Notes: generated from the letters alone by a model not told the origin. 64,000 bases of DNA from CBDFGE01 sp965247055 (GCA_965247055.1 CBDFGE010000006.1:310001-374000), one strand, 5' to 3'; counted from the first letter of the stretch, positions 44,982 through 53,802 are shown. Program-made: numbers and translations.

Positions 44982-46034
44982 ATGAAAATAGTTGCGGTTC
45001 TCTATCCAGGCGGTCCTTCCGCGAAAGATACCCCCGAGCTTCTGGGATGCGCGGAAAATGCCCTGGGGCTCCGGGATATGATCGAAGCCGAGGGCCACTC
45101 ACTCATCGCCTTGACGGACGCCGACACGGAGCTTGAGCGGCACCTGCCCACGTCGGATGTTGTGATCGCCACACCCTTCTGGCCCGCTTACATCACCAGG
45201 GAGAGGATCGATATGGCGCCCAACCTGCGACTCATCCTGACAGCCGGCGTTGGGTCCGACCACATCGACCTCGCCGCGGCTGCGGCACGAAACATCACGG
45301 TGGCGGAGATCACGGGAAGCAATGTGGTCAGTGTGGCCGAGCACGTGGTCATGCAGATTCTGGCCCTCGTCCGCAACTACATACCGTCGTACCGGCAGGT
45401 GTTGGAGGGTCGGTGGGACATCGGGGACATCGCTGCGAGGTGTCACGATTTGGAAAACAAAGTGGTGGGTATCGTCGGCATGGGGCGGATAGGACAGCGG
45501 ACGGCGGCTCGGCTTAAGCCCTTCGACGTCGTCACGTGGTACTACGATCTCCGGCGTCTGAGCACGGCAGAGGAGCAGGTGGTTGGTGCTCGATATGCTC
45601 CTTTCAGTTCTCTTATCTCCCAGTGCGACGTCATCAGTATCAACGTCCCCCTCACGCCGGAAACCGACGGGTTATTTAACCGAGAGCGTCTCTACAGCAT
45701 GAAAAAGGGCGCCTATCTGGTCAACACGGCCCGAGGACGAATCGTTGACAGGGATGCCCTGGTCGAAGTGATGGAGAACGGGCACCTGGCGGGCTATGCA
45801 GGAGATGTGTGGTACCCGCAGCCTGCCCCCGCCGACCATCCGTGGCGGACTATGCCCAATCACGCGATGACACCCCATGTATCCGGAACGAGCCTGGAAG
45901 CACAAAAGCGCTATGCGGACGGCATCCGCGGTTGCCTGAGGCGCTTCTTTGCAGGTCATCCCCTGGAGCGCGACCTCATAATTGTCGACGGCGGCAAGGT
46001 CACCAGCCCAAGCTACAGCTATGCTTATGAGTAG
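44982..46034 (+). CDS. NAD-dependent formate dehydrogenase
   Basis: A 350-residue D-2-hydroxyacid-dehydrogenase-fold enzyme matching NAD-dependent formate dehydrogenase. It shows ITGSNVVSVAEHVVMQIL, VGIVGMGRIGQRTAARLKPF and NTARGRIVDRDALVE. Diagnostic for FDH are the PQPAPADHPWR and TPHVSGTS segments with the catalytic His-Gln region, and an Asp after the second strand (YYDLRRLS) for NAD over NADP. It oxidises formate to CO2 and NADH without metal or selenium. The ATG at 44982 follows AAAGGTG; a longer in-frame start at 44961 adds only RBS-encoded residues. No formate transporter is visible. Confidence 0.88.
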   Translation: MKIVAVLYPGGPSAKDTPELLGCAENALGLRDMIEAEGHSLIALTDADTELERHLPTSDVVIATPFWPAYITRERIDMAPNLRLILTAGVGSDHIDLAAAAARNITVAEITGSNVVSVAEHVVMQILALVRNYIPSYRQVLEGRWDIGDIAARCHDLENKVVGIVGMGRIGQRTAARLKPFDVVTWYYDLRRLSTAEEQVVGARYAPFSSLISQCDVISINVPLTPETDGLFNRERLYSMKKGAYLVNTARGRIVDRDALVEVMENGHLAGYAGDVWYPQPAPADHPWRTMPNHAMTPHVSGTSLEAQKRYADGIRGCLRRFFAGHPLERDLIIVDGGKVTSPSYSYAYE

Positions 46035-46145
46035 TGGACTCAGAGGCCAGTAAGCCCACTAGTATCTACTATCAATGCCCTGGCTTGGACCGATCGGCCT
46101 CCAAGCCGGCCAGCGGACCTGTGTTGAGTAAAAGGAGGCTTAGAG

Positions 46146-46913
46146 GTGATCTGGGCAGCCCTCGTTGTTTTTCTGGTGCTGGCCGGCTTGGCCCTCCTGG
46201 TAGGCGGCGCCGTCGTGGTGTTTCTCCGGCTTCGGAGCGGAGTCACCGTGGACATTCCCATGCGGCTCTTGCTCCGCCTGTATCTCTACGTCGTCATAAT
46301 AGTAGGGCTTATCCTGTTCACCCAGGGCACGTCCCACCTGCTGCGCGCTGGATTCGCCGCGGCCTGGGGAGACGACTTCAGCTATAACCCGGTGTACGTC
46401 CCATACCCCGCCAGGGCGGAGTCGCCAAGGGCGATCGAGCCGCTGGAGCTCAAAGAGCGGGCCGCCCTCACCGACCAGGAGCGCGAGGAGCTGAGCAGGC
46501 TCCTGGCCGACCGGGAACGGCAGGACCTGGAGCTGCGGCGGGAGCAGCGTAAGGACGGCCTGGAGCGGGCCCGGGAGGAGGGCCTGATCCAAGGGGTGAG
46601 TTTCGTCCTGATCGGGGGAATCATCTGGCTGGTGCACGTGCTGGGCCGGCGCTGGCTGGAGACCGAAGAGGAGCTGCGGAGCCCCTTGAACCGGGTCTAC
46701 CTCATCATCATAGTGGTGATCTTCGCGGTGATCACCATCGTGAACCTGCCCCAGGCGGTCTTCGAAGGCCTGCGGTTCGCCTTCCTGGACCCCCTGGACG
46801 AGTTCGACGGCCGGTACCAGCCGGGCAGCAAGCTGGCCCTCTCCATCGCCTCCCTCCCCATCTGGATAACTTACCTGGCCGAAGCCATCCGCGCCGTGAG
46901 GAGGGGTGGTTGA
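46146..46913 (+). CDS. Membrane protein of unknown function (DUF5671-like)
   Basis: A 255-residue protein with an N-terminal hydrophobic helix (about residues 2-27) and a second (about 42-62). A charged coiled-coil stretch rich in Glu and Arg follows, then two or three more membrane segments. The arrangement resembles DUF5671-type membrane proteins, but that is from memory and moderate at best. The GTG at 46146 follows AAAGGAGG by 7 nt, a strong initiation site. No functional clue from the neighbours. Confidence 0.65.
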   Translation: MIWAALVVFLVLAGLALLVGGAVVVFLRLRSGVTVDIPMRLLLRLYLYVVIIVGLILFTQGTSHLLRAGFAAAWGDDFSYNPVYVPYPARAESPRAIEPLELKERAALTDQEREELSRLLADRERQDLELRREQRKDGLERAREEGLIQGVSFVLIGGIIWLVHVLGRRWLETEEELRSPLNRVYLIIIVVIFAVITIVNLPQAVFEGLRFAFLDPLDEFDGRYQPGSKLALSIASLPIWITYLAEAIRAVRRGG

Positions 46914-46953
46914 GGGCCGGAGAGAGCTAGTCAGGGATACGAAACACCGTGCC

Positions 46954-47043
46954 CTACGGGAGCATGACATCAGGGCGCAGCTCCTCGATCTCCCGCAGCC
47001 CTTCCTTGCCGTCCCCGGTGCGTCCCACCACATCCATATCCGG
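46954..47043 (-). pseudogene. Remnant of a response-regulator receiver domain
   Basis: On the minus strand a frame reads MDVVGRTGDGKEGLREIEEL and then RPDVML before a stop. This matches the segment between the first and third strands of NarL/FixJ-type receiver domains (usually VVGEAGDGEEAL and PDVVLMD). No start or continuation is found, so only about 28 codons survive. The rest of the 530-base gap 46914-47443 holds a promoter and a G-rich hairpin but no other gene. Confidence 0.45.
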
Positions 47044-47221
47044 AAGGGCCCCAGCCGGAGTGCCAGACCGGCTCCTGGCAGCCTAAGAGGGCCTCTCCAA
47101 GGTGGACGGGTGGGCGTCTTGGGGGGGATTGCGGCTGCGGGAGGGGTGTCAGGGACGATGAATCGTGCTGGTACAGGCTGGGAAAGGCCGAAATCGTACC
47201 TCAGGGCCTAGGAGATGATGG

Positions 47222-47251
47222 TTGACCGGCTTCCACGAGCGGGCGTATACT
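47222..47251 (+). promoter_or_regulatory. Promoter upstream of the RRM gene
   Basis: TTGACC (47222-47227) and TATACT (47246-47251) with an 18-base spacer. The expected start near 47258 leaves a leader of about 185 bases containing a GGGGG/CCCCC hairpin (47356-47375). Confidence 0.6.
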
Positions 47252-47443
47252 CCCCGTGAGGAAAGGACCTTCAGATGCCAAGCCGGTGGGCAACGATTCA
47301 GCTTCAGCGGACATCCGTAGGGTCAAGCTGGTAAAGCGGATAGTATGATCATGGAGGGGGCGATCGTCACCCCCCTTCGTACCAATCGCCGGTGGTCAGC
47401 TACCGCCTACCAAGCCAGTCAATATGTAGGAGAGGAAAAGGAA

Positions 47444-47698
47444 TTGAGGATATACGTAGGTAACTTTGGGTTTGAAACGAGCGAGCAGGAGCTACGGGAC
47501 GCTTTCGAAGCGTATGGCCAGGTGCAAGAGGTTTCAATGATTCAGGATCGCGACACAGGCCGCCCGAAGGGGTTCGCCTTCGTTGAAATGCCGGCCAGTG
47601 CAGAAGCTGAGGCTGCAATCGGCGCACTCAACGGCAAGGAATTCGCCGGACGCGCCATAACGGTCAACGAGGCCCGGCCTCGACGGGAGCGGAACTGA
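47444..47698 (+). CDS. RNA-recognition-motif (RRM) protein
   Basis: An 84-residue single-RRM protein: RNP2 RIYVGNFGF at the N-terminus and RNP1 KGFAFVEM near residue 45, followed by EFAGRAITVNEARPR. Small bacterial RRM proteins of this type bind single-stranded RNA and are often cold- or stress-induced. The TTG at 47444 is preferred, because bacterial RRM proteins start directly with the first strand and AGGAG/AAGGAA precedes it. An in-frame ATG at 47351 would add 31 unrelated residues. A long leader is predicted upstream. Confidence 0.85.
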   Translation: MRIYVGNFGFETSEQELRDAFEAYGQVQEVSMIQDRDTGRPKGFAFVEMPASAEAEAAIGALNGKEFAGRAITVNEARPRRERN

Positions 47699-47917
47699 GG
47701 TAGTCTACCCAATGCGCGTAAGGGCGGAGATCGAGGCCTGCGCCGCAACGACTCACCTCGTGCAGGGTGGCCTGGGCGCTGGCGCCTGCACGCTCTAGAC
47801 CAGCCATTGGTAACGTTTAGGGTAGTAGGCCCGTCTCGCGATGGGATGTCTTGATTGACTAGAGGTTCTACTATGTCAGATCAGCCCAATGTCTAGGTAT
47901 TCAAGGTTGGTGCCTGC

Positions 47918-49507
47918 ATGAAGAAGTCTGGACCGGGCGGACATGCTGCGATACCCAAGTACGAAGACAACGAAGAAGAACTCACTCACGCGTTATTAAG
48001 TGTCGGCCCAGGAGGCGGTCTTCGAGAGCTGGTACCGAACGCGTTCTCAAATGGAGAAGGTGAAGCCGAGACGTTGGTCATTGGCTCCGGGTCATCACCT
48101 TCTACCGATGTGGGGTCGGAACTAGAGGAGAATCCATGGGCTGGGGGCGATTCTCCCCCAGATACGAATGACGACGCGGTAACACCTGCGAAGGCCAACC
48201 ATTCAGCCGATGCCCTGGATACCACCGAGATGGTAGATGATCCGGTGCGCATGTATTTGCGCGAGATAGGCGGGGTATCACTGCTTACCGCAAAGGACGA
48301 GCGGCGGCTGGCGCGGGAGATAGAAAATGGGAAGTACATACTCCAACTGGAGAAAGAACTTGCTTCTCTCCAGGCCCTGCCACCCAAGACCTGCGAGATC
48401 ATACTCAGGTTGCTTACCGAATGCTCCGGTCTGGGATTCGTGGCGGAGAGTGTGACTTGGAAGCATGAGTTGCCATCCCCAATACCGTTGCAGGAGATCG
48501 TCTCCAATCCGCAGTTCCGTGCGGCTGTGGACTCGCCTATCGACCACGACCAGATGCAGACCATGGCGGACCACGTGGGCAAAAGCCTGGAGGAAACTGA
48601 AGCCGGCATTATTGCTCTATCACTCAACAGCCGGCTTCTGCCGCTTGAAGCATTGGACATTGTGGGCGAGGGTTGCACGCTTGACCAGTTGGATGCGCTG
48701 TTGGATGAAGGAGTCATCGGCGAGCAACTTGAGCCCTACGAGCTCCTGTTCCACATGCACCTGGATAAGGTTAAGGCTGAAGGCCAGGCGGCAAAGCAAC
48801 ACCTGATCGAGGCAAACCTGCGACTAGTGGTTAGCGTGGCTAAGAAGTACATCGCCCGACGCATGGATTTCCTGGATCTTGTGCAGGAAGGGAACACCGG
48901 CCTCATGAGGGCCGTGGAGAAGTTCGAATTTCGCAGAGGGTACAAGTTTTCTACCTACGCCACATGGTGGATACGTCAGGCCATCACTCGCGCTATCGCT
49001 GACCAGTCAAGGACCATCCGAATCCCGGTCCATATGGACGACACCGTCAACAAACTGTTTCGCGCCAGTCGTGAGCTGGTCCAGAAGCACGGGAGGGAGC
49101 CCACAGATGAGGAAATTGCCTGGGAAATGGATCTGCCACCGGCTAGAATCCAGGAGATCCGGAAGATATCTCAGGTTCCCGTCTCCCTGGAAACGCCTAT
49201 CGGCGAGGAGGGCCACAGCAATCTGGGTGATTTCATTGAAGACCGGGAATCCAAGCCCACGGTGGACGCTGCCATCAACCAGCTTCTCAAAGAGCAAGTA
49301 GACCAGACTCTTGACAACCTAAACGAGCGGGAAAAGCGTATCCTACAACTCAGGTTTGGGTTGGAGGATGGTCGCGGCCGTACCTTGGAGGAGGTGGGCC
49401 AGGAGTTTTGTGTGACCCGGGAGCGGATACGTCAGATAGAGGCCAAGGCCCTGGGCAAACTCCGGAACCCCAAGCATTCCGAGAAGCTGTGGGACTTCTG
49501 GGAGTAA
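47918..49507 (+). CDS. rpoD: RNA polymerase primary-type sigma factor
   Basis: A 529-residue sigma-70 factor. Region 1.2 (DDPVRMYLREIGGVSLLTAK) begins near residue 107, and a non-conserved stretch lies between. The core follows: region 2 (NLRLVVSVAKKYIARRMDFL, ATWWIRQAITRAIADQSRT), region 3 (REPTDEEIAWEMDLPPARIQ) and region 4 (LQLRFGLEDGRGRTLEEVGQ). The N-terminal 100 residues are acidic and poorly conserved. Size and full region set indicate a housekeeping or closely related group 2 sigma. All promoters listed here fit its recognition pattern. ATG at 47918. Confidence 0.93.
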   Translation: MKKSGPGGHAAIPKYEDNEEELTHALLSVGPGGGLRELVPNAFSNGEGEAETLVIGSGSSPSTDVGSELEENPWAGGDSPPDTNDDAVTPAKANHSADALDTTEMVDDPVRMYLREIGGVSLLTAKDERRLAREIENGKYILQLEKELASLQALPPKTCEIILRLLTECSGLGFVAESVTWKHELPSPIPLQEIVSNPQFRAAVDSPIDHDQMQTMADHVGKSLEETEAGIIALSLNSRLLPLEALDIVGEGCTLDQLDALLDEGVIGEQLEPYELLFHMHLDKVKAEGQAAKQHLIEANLRLVVSVAKKYIARRMDFLDLVQEGNTGLMRAVEKFEFRRGYKFSTYATWWIRQAITRAIADQSRTIRIPVHMDDTVNKLFRASRELVQKHGREPTDEEIAWEMDLPPARIQEIRKISQVPVSLETPIGEEGHSNLGDFIEDRESKPTVDAAINQLLKEQVDQTLDNLNEREKRILQLRFGLEDGRGRTLEEVGQEFCVTRERIRQIEAKALGKLRNPKHSEKLWDFWE

Positions 49508-49597
49508 CGAGGCCAATACTCACCCCTTTCTATCACCACTGCTTTCTGCTTTCACCATCACTTCACCTTCAATGGTGGGGCCACGTCAGTATGGCAT

Positions 49598-49920
49598 TCA
49601 CAAAACTGGTGTCACCCGACGGGCTGGAGCACCGGCCCCTATCACCAAGTATCGCTGGCTTGCGGGAGCGGCCAGGTCGAGCAGGGTGTCGAGCCATGTG
49701 CACAGGTGGCTGAGCGCACACCCAATGCCGCCCATCGACGGCATCTCGCCGTGCGTCTGGCGGAATCCGTGGCGTTTGACGCCGGCGACCCTGGCCAGCG
49801 CCGGCTCGTACACCAAGGCCCGAGCATGACCGCCGCAGCAGCTCTAAGGCGGTTAGATCGCTGCTGTCGAACTGCTGCAGCAACGACTGCAGGCGAGCTT
49901 GGTAACGGTCGGGATAGTGC
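49598..49920 (-). pseudogene. Degraded fragment, possibly of a glycosyltransferase family 25 gene
   Basis: In the 414-base gap after rpoD the minus strand shows MGGIGCALSHLCTW and later RYLVIGAGA. These resemble the GEIGCALSH and RYLVLEDD segments of family 25 glycosyltransferases. An upstream piece (PDRYQARLQSLLQQFDSSDL) resembles the family start but lies in another frame. It has no proper start and the catalytic EDD is not preserved. Weak assignment. Confidence 0.3.
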
Positions 49921-49921
49921 G

Positions 49922-49998
49922 TGGTGGGCAGTAGAGGACTCGAACCTCTGACCCCCTGCGTGTAAAGCAGGTGCTCTAACCAACTGAGCTAACCGCCC
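49922..49998 (-). tRNA. tRNA-Val (TAC)
   Basis: Cloverleaf on the minus strand with acceptor GGGCGGT/ACTGCCC, anticodon loop TTTACAC giving TAC, T-loop TTCGAGT and encoded CCA. Last of a four-tRNA cluster. Confidence 0.95.
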
Positions 49999-50033
49999 CC
50001 TGGTGGGTAGACACAAGGGCCTGGTGTTGGGGA

Positions 50034-50110
50034 TGGTGCGCTTGGCGGGACTCGAACCCACGGCCTCATCCTCCGCAGGGATGCGCTCTATCCAACTGAG
50101 CTACAAGCGC
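50034..50110 (-). tRNA. tRNA-Arg (GCG)
   Basis: Acceptor GCGCTTG/CAAGCGC, anticodon stem CATCC/GGATG with loop CTGCGGA, giving anticodon GCG; discriminator A and encoded CCA. GCG would read CGC/CGU directly, where most bacteria use ACG converted to inosine. Confidence 0.92.
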
Positions 50111-50133
50111 TTTCTTTGGACCTCTGTTTTGGT

Positions 50134-50219
50134 TGGTGCCGAGGGTGGGATTCGAACCCACACGCCCGTGCGGGCACTACGCCCTGAACGTAGCGCGTCT
50201 GCCGTTCCGCCACCTCGGC
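50134..50219 (-). tRNA. tRNA-Leu (CAG)
   Basis: An 86-base class II tRNA: acceptor GCCGAGG/CCTCGGC, anticodon stem CTACG/CGTAG with loop TTCAGGG giving CAG, a long variable arm (GTGCCCGCACGGGCGT), and encoded CCA. Confidence 0.95.
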
Positions 50220-50289
50220 TCTTTTACCTTGAGTAGCCCGACGGCTGGCCCCTTCACCGTGCTCGGCGCCACCTATCGCTAGGACGATG

Positions 50290-50365
50290 TGGTGGGCGAT
50301 AGAGGATTTGAACCTCTGACCTCCTCGGTGTGAACGAGGCGCTCTAACCGCTGAGCTAACCGCCC
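50290..50365 (-). tRNA. tRNA-Val (CAC)
   Basis: Acceptor GGGCGGT paired with ATCGCCC (one G-U/A-T variation), anticodon stem CCTCG/CGAGG with loop TTCACAC giving CAC, encoded CCA. First of the four tRNAs in transcription order. Confidence 0.95.
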
Positions 50366-50448
50366 CGCTGTCTGTGCGGCCACCCTCCATTATATGTATC
50401 CCGGTGGGTCGATGCAAGCCTGGGTGGAGGAGCTGCCCGACCGTCCCT

Positions 50449-50658
50449 CTACCTGTAATCGGCGGCACCGTAGGCGGTGGTGAAGCCGCAGAAGGGGCAC
50501 TCGTGGACCCGGACCGGCGGGTCCACGCCCTCGGAGGGACGGCGGTCCCTGACTAAGCCCGACGGGAATGCCCGCCCGCACACGGCACATTCCAGGCGCA
50601 GCTCCGGTGGAGAGGCATCGCGTTCGTCTCCATCCGGTCGGTCCCCCTTCTCAGTCAC
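50449..50658 (-). CDS. Small zinc-ribbon protein
   Basis: A 69-residue protein with two cysteine pairs, CAVCGRAF and CPFCGF, spaced as a rubredoxin-like or zinc-ribbon knuckle pair. A polar N-terminal tail precedes them. It starts at a GTG (50656-50658) that overlaps the stop of the amidohydrolase gene by 8 bases, so it is translationally coupled to it. The function is unknown. Confidence 0.7.
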   Translation of the reverse strand: MTEKGDRPDGDERDASPPELRLECAVCGRAFPSGLVRDRRPSEGVDPPVRVHECPFCGFTTAYGAADYR

Positions 50659-51904
50659 CGACCCTGCGACCCGCCTTGAATACGGCCACGACGTCGCTCA
50701 GGGCGCCAATATCCTCGTCGGGATTACCCGCCACGACCAGCAGGTCGGCCTCTTTTCCGGGCTCTACCGTGCCCACCTGGTCGAGGATGCCCAGGGCGTC
50801 GGCGCCGCTCCGGGTGCCCGCCAGGATGGCCTTCATGGGGGTCAGGCCAGCCTCCACCAGGGCACCTATCTCGTGGGCGAACTGGCCAAAGGGGTAGGCG
50901 CCCCATCCGCAGTCGGAGCCCGCGAGCAGCTTTGCTCCCATGCGGATGAGCTGGCCACACTCCTCCAGGCTGCTCCTGTAGCCCTCCCTGGCCCTGGCGA
51001 GAAGCTGCTCCTCCTCTGGGGTGAGCTCCTCCTCTTGCTTCTTCGCCTCAAGCTGCCATATGCGGCACCTGCCTATGTGGAGGGTGGGATTTACCCATAC
51101 ACCCTGCCGCACGATCTGCTCCGCCACCACGGGGTCGAAGCGCCTGACGCCGTCCTCCCCGGCAAAGAATCCGTGGATCACCATGTCGAAACCCGCCTCG
51201 AGGACGTTGCTCATGCCCCGGATGCAACGACAGTGGGCGGTGGCGGCCCGGTTCCGTCGATGGGCTTCGTCGGCGATGGTCCTCAGTTCGTCCACCGTGT
51301 AGGAGGGCCGGTATGGGTCGCTCGTGAGGGTGCTGCCGCCCGTGGCCATCACCTTGATGAAATCGGCGCCCTCTTTTATGAGCTGGCGGGTCGCTTCCCG
51401 CACCCCGTCGGTCCCATCGGCCTCGGAGCCCATGAACCAGCAGTGGCCGCCGGTGGTCGTGATGGGACGTCCGCAGACAAGGACCCGGGGCCCTTCGATC
51501 AGTCCCTCCTGTATCCCCGCCTTCAGGGAGAAAGCCGTGCCGTTCCAGGCGCCGTTGTCGCACAGGGTCGTCACGCCCGACCTGAGGGCGATCCGGACGT
51601 TGTGGGCCGACCGCAGTAGGCGAATGTCGTCTCCATCGGCAATAACGTCTTCGCCACGCCGGCCGTTGGCCGGCATGTTGGTGTGGGTATGGCAATCGAC
51701 CAGGCCGGGAAGGAGGGTGGCTCCCGGGAACTCCTGTGGCTCGTAGGACGCGCCTTCGGGGATGACGAGCTGCTGCCTCGGAAGGACCTCTTTGATTCGC
51801 CCCTCGGCCACCACTACGGCCGTGTCTCTCACGGCGGGCCCGCCACGGCAGTCGATGAGCCGCTCGGGGCAAAGCACCTTGACCGATGCCCTACTGTCGA
51901 CCAT
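50651..51904 (-). CDS. Amidohydrolase-superfamily metal hydrolase (imidazolonepropionase-like)
   Basis: A 417-residue TIM-barrel amidohydrolase. The binuclear or mononuclear metal site is visible: HxH in VDCHTHTN, the Lys-bearing strand FIKVMATGG, His in AATAHC, His in MVIHGF and the catalytic Asp in LAGSDCGWG. N- and C-terminal strands form the composite domain (PGKEADLLVV). This subgroup includes prolidase-like and imidazolonepropionase-like enzymes acting on cyclic amides or dipeptides. The ATG at 51902-51904 has GAGGAGCAGGAA upstream. A coupled zinc-ribbon gene follows. Confidence 0.88.
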   Translation of the reverse strand: MVDSRASVKVLCPERLIDCRGGPAVRDTAVVVAEGRIKEVLPRQQLVIPEGASYEPQEFPGATLLPGLVDCHTHTNMPANGRRGEDVIADGDDIRLLRSAHNVRIALRSGVTTLCDNGAWNGTAFSLKAGIQEGLIEGPRVLVCGRPITTTGGHCWFMGSEADGTDGVREATRQLIKEGADFIKVMATGGSTLTSDPYRPSYTVDELRTIADEAHRRNRAATAHCRCIRGMSNVLEAGFDMVIHGFFAGEDGVRRFDPVVAEQIVRQGVWVNPTLHIGRCRIWQLEAKKQEEELTPEEEQLLARAREGYRSSLEECGQLIRMGAKLLAGSDCGWGAYPFGQFAHEIGALVEAGLTPMKAILAGTRSGADALGILDQVGTVEPGKEADLLVVAGNPDEDIGALSDVVAVFKAGRRVGD

Positions 51905-52127
51905 TTCCTGCTCCTCCCGACCGTCTTAATGGACAGTGGCGTCCTGCCCACAGCGCGTTACTCCGCGCCGGCCTCTGCAATTATAGCGCATGCTGCGGCC
52001 CGGTGGATGCTCCTCTGAGGACGGGATGAAGGATGACGCTAGGAGGGGCCTCGCCGAAGGGCAACACCCCCACACCCGTGGGGTCTGGGGACCACCATGA
52101 GAGCCTGGTGTACCGTTGGCGGGGGGA

Positions 52128-52859
52128 TCAGCTTCGCCCTAGCTGGCCGGCTGCGTAGACGCGGCGCTGAGGGCTGACCAGGCGATACCCCATGCCCCTC
52201 TCGGTCAAGAGGTATCTGGGACTGTGGGACTCGGGCTCCAGCTTCTTCCTCAACCGGGTTACATAGGTCCGGACGTAATCGCCTTCGTCACCGTATTCGG
52301 GTCCCCACACCTGCTGGAGCAACATACGCTGGGAGACCACCTTGCCCACGTACTTGATGAAGGTCCGCAGCACGGCCCACTCCCGGGCGCTAAGCTTCAC
52401 CGGCTCCCCCGACCGCACGACCTCCGACCTGTCGAGGTCCACGTCCAGATCCCCGCACCGGTAGCTGACTGCCATCTCCAGAGGCGCTCCGTCCACGGAC
52501 CGCCTCAAGATGCACCGTGCTCTGGCCAGCAACTCCTCGATACTGAAGGGCTTGGTAACGTAGTCGTCGGCGCCCATGTCCAACGCCTCTAGCTTGGTGT
52601 CAACCGCCTCCTTCGCGCTGACCATCGTTATCGGCATTCCGGAAATGGAGCGAATGCGGCGCACCAGCTCGATCCCGTCAACCCCGGGCAGCAGAATGTC
52701 GAGGATCACCAGGTCTGGCTCCAGGTAGTCGAGCTGCCCCAGGGCCATAGTGCCGCTGTTGAAAACGAAGGCCTTATATCCCCGGGCTTCCAGGTTGATA
52801 GAGATAAACCTCAAGATGCCCGGATCATCATCCACCACAAAAATCCTCTTACCTTTCAA
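52128..52859 (-). CDS. OmpR/PhoB-type response regulator
   Basis: A protein of about 243 residues with an N-terminal receiver domain (IFVVDDDPGIL, phospho-Asp in LVILDILLPG, Lys in YVTKPFS) and a C-terminal winged helix (LSAREWAVLRTFIKYVGKVV, YVRTYVTRLRKKLEP, ERGMGYRL). The preferred start is the TTG at 52857-52859, overlapping the TGA of the preceding receiver gene with GGGAGG upstream; a longer open frame upstream overlaps that gene. It acts downstream of a kinase that is now truncated, so its input may be lost or shared. Confidence 0.88.
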   Translation of the reverse strand: MKGKRIFVVDDDPGILRFISINLEARGYKAFVFNSGTMALGQLDYLEPDLVILDILLPGVDGIELVRRIRSISGMPITMVSAKEAVDTKLEALDMGADDYVTKPFSIEELLARARCILRRSVDGAPLEMAVSYRCGDLDVDLDRSEVVRSGEPVKLSAREWAVLRTFIKYVGKVVSQRMLLQQVWGPEYGDEGDYVRTYVTRLRKKLEPESHSPRYLLTERGMGYRLVSPQRRVYAAGQLGRS

Positions 52860-53230
52860 TGCCCAGCCTCCCTCAGCGCAACCTCTATGGCGAGAAGCAG
52901 ATCTTCGACTCCAAAAGGCTTGACCAGCGTGCCGACGGCCCCCAGGCGGCGGGCACGCCGCTGGGCCGCCTCGTCCGCCCACCCGGTCAAGACGATTACC
53001 GGAGGGTGGACCCGAGGACTCTCCTCCCTGAGAGCCTCCAGTACGGCCCAGCCCGAGAGCACCGGCATTCCCAGGTCCAACAGGATGATATCAGGATTCT
53101 CCTCTTCTATCATCCGCAGGCACTCACGGCCGTCGGCCGCCTCGACCACCTGATAGCTTCTCGCCGAGAGATTGACGGCCCACAATCTCCGGATCTCCGC
53201 AAGGTCCTCGGCGATGAGCACCTTCGCCAT
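52856..53230 (-). CDS. Single-domain response regulator
   Basis: A 124-residue stand-alone receiver domain: VLIAEDLAEIRRL, phospho-Asp in IILLDLGMPV, Thr in VIVLTGWADE and Lys in TLVKPFG. No output domain, so it would act by protein contact or as a phosphate sink. It lies between the truncated kinase (9-base gap) and the OmpR-type regulator (start/stop overlap), making a three-gene phosphorelay unit. Confidence 0.9.
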   Translation of the reverse strand: MAKVLIAEDLAEIRRLWAVNLSARSYQVVEAADGRECLRMIEEENPDIILLDLGMPVLSGWAVLEALREESPRVHPPVIVLTGWADEAAQRRARRLGAVGTLVKPFGVEDLLLAIEVALREAGH

Positions 53231-53239
53231 CCCGCGCCC

Positions 53240-53802
53240 CTACTTCGCCGCCGGAAAGCTGAAAGATAGGGTAGACCCCTTGCCCAGATCGCTCTCCACC
53301 CACATCTCGCCACCGTGAGCTTCGACTAACCGGCGGCATATAGACAGGCCCAGTCCGCTACCGGAGCTGGTCGCCGTGGAAGAGCCCTCTACCCGGTAGA
53401 AGGGCTCGAAGATCTGGTCCAGATGGTCCTGGGCGATCCCACGGCCCTCATCGGCGACGCTGACGATGAGGCGGTCGTCGCTCCGGCGGGCCGCGATGGT
53501 TATCCTGGTCCCTGGGTCGGAGAGCTTGGCCGCGTTACTCACCAAGTTGCTGATAACCTGGAGCACACGGTGCGTGTCGGCGAATACCGGCGGCAAGCTG
53601 CCGGGGAAGCCCATCTCCAGCCTGTGTTTCGCCACCAGCGGGGTCAGGTGAGGGCCCAGGTCTTTCACGATGTCAGCCAGGTCCACCATCTCTCTCTCCA
53701 GGGCCAGTACGCCGGCCTCCAGCTGAGACATGGTCAATAGATCGCCCACCAGCCGGTTCAGCCGGTCCGCCTCCTGGTTAGCGACCGTGAGGAACTCCCT
53801 CG
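53240..53802 (-). pseudogene. Histidine kinase lacking its N-terminal half
   Basis: The frame retains the end of the dimerisation helix (REFLTVANQEADRLNRLV, then GDLLTMSQLEAG). The ATPase domain is complete: N box VISNLVSNAAKLSD, G1 VADEGRGI, F box FEPFYRV, G2 GSGLGLSICRRLVE. The phospho-accepting His segment and any sensor are missing. Upstream, in a different frame, the sequence turns into an IS1380-type transposase fragment near 53800-53806. An internal ATG at 53749 could make an isolated ATPase domain. Treated as a truncated gene. Confidence 0.8.

Noticed and set aside
46140..47033. 297-codon minus-strand frame opposite the membrane protein
   Set aside because: Antisense shadow; the plus-strand gene has a strong RBS and membrane helices. 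Only the small receiver-like part beyond 46954, in another frame, looks meaningful.
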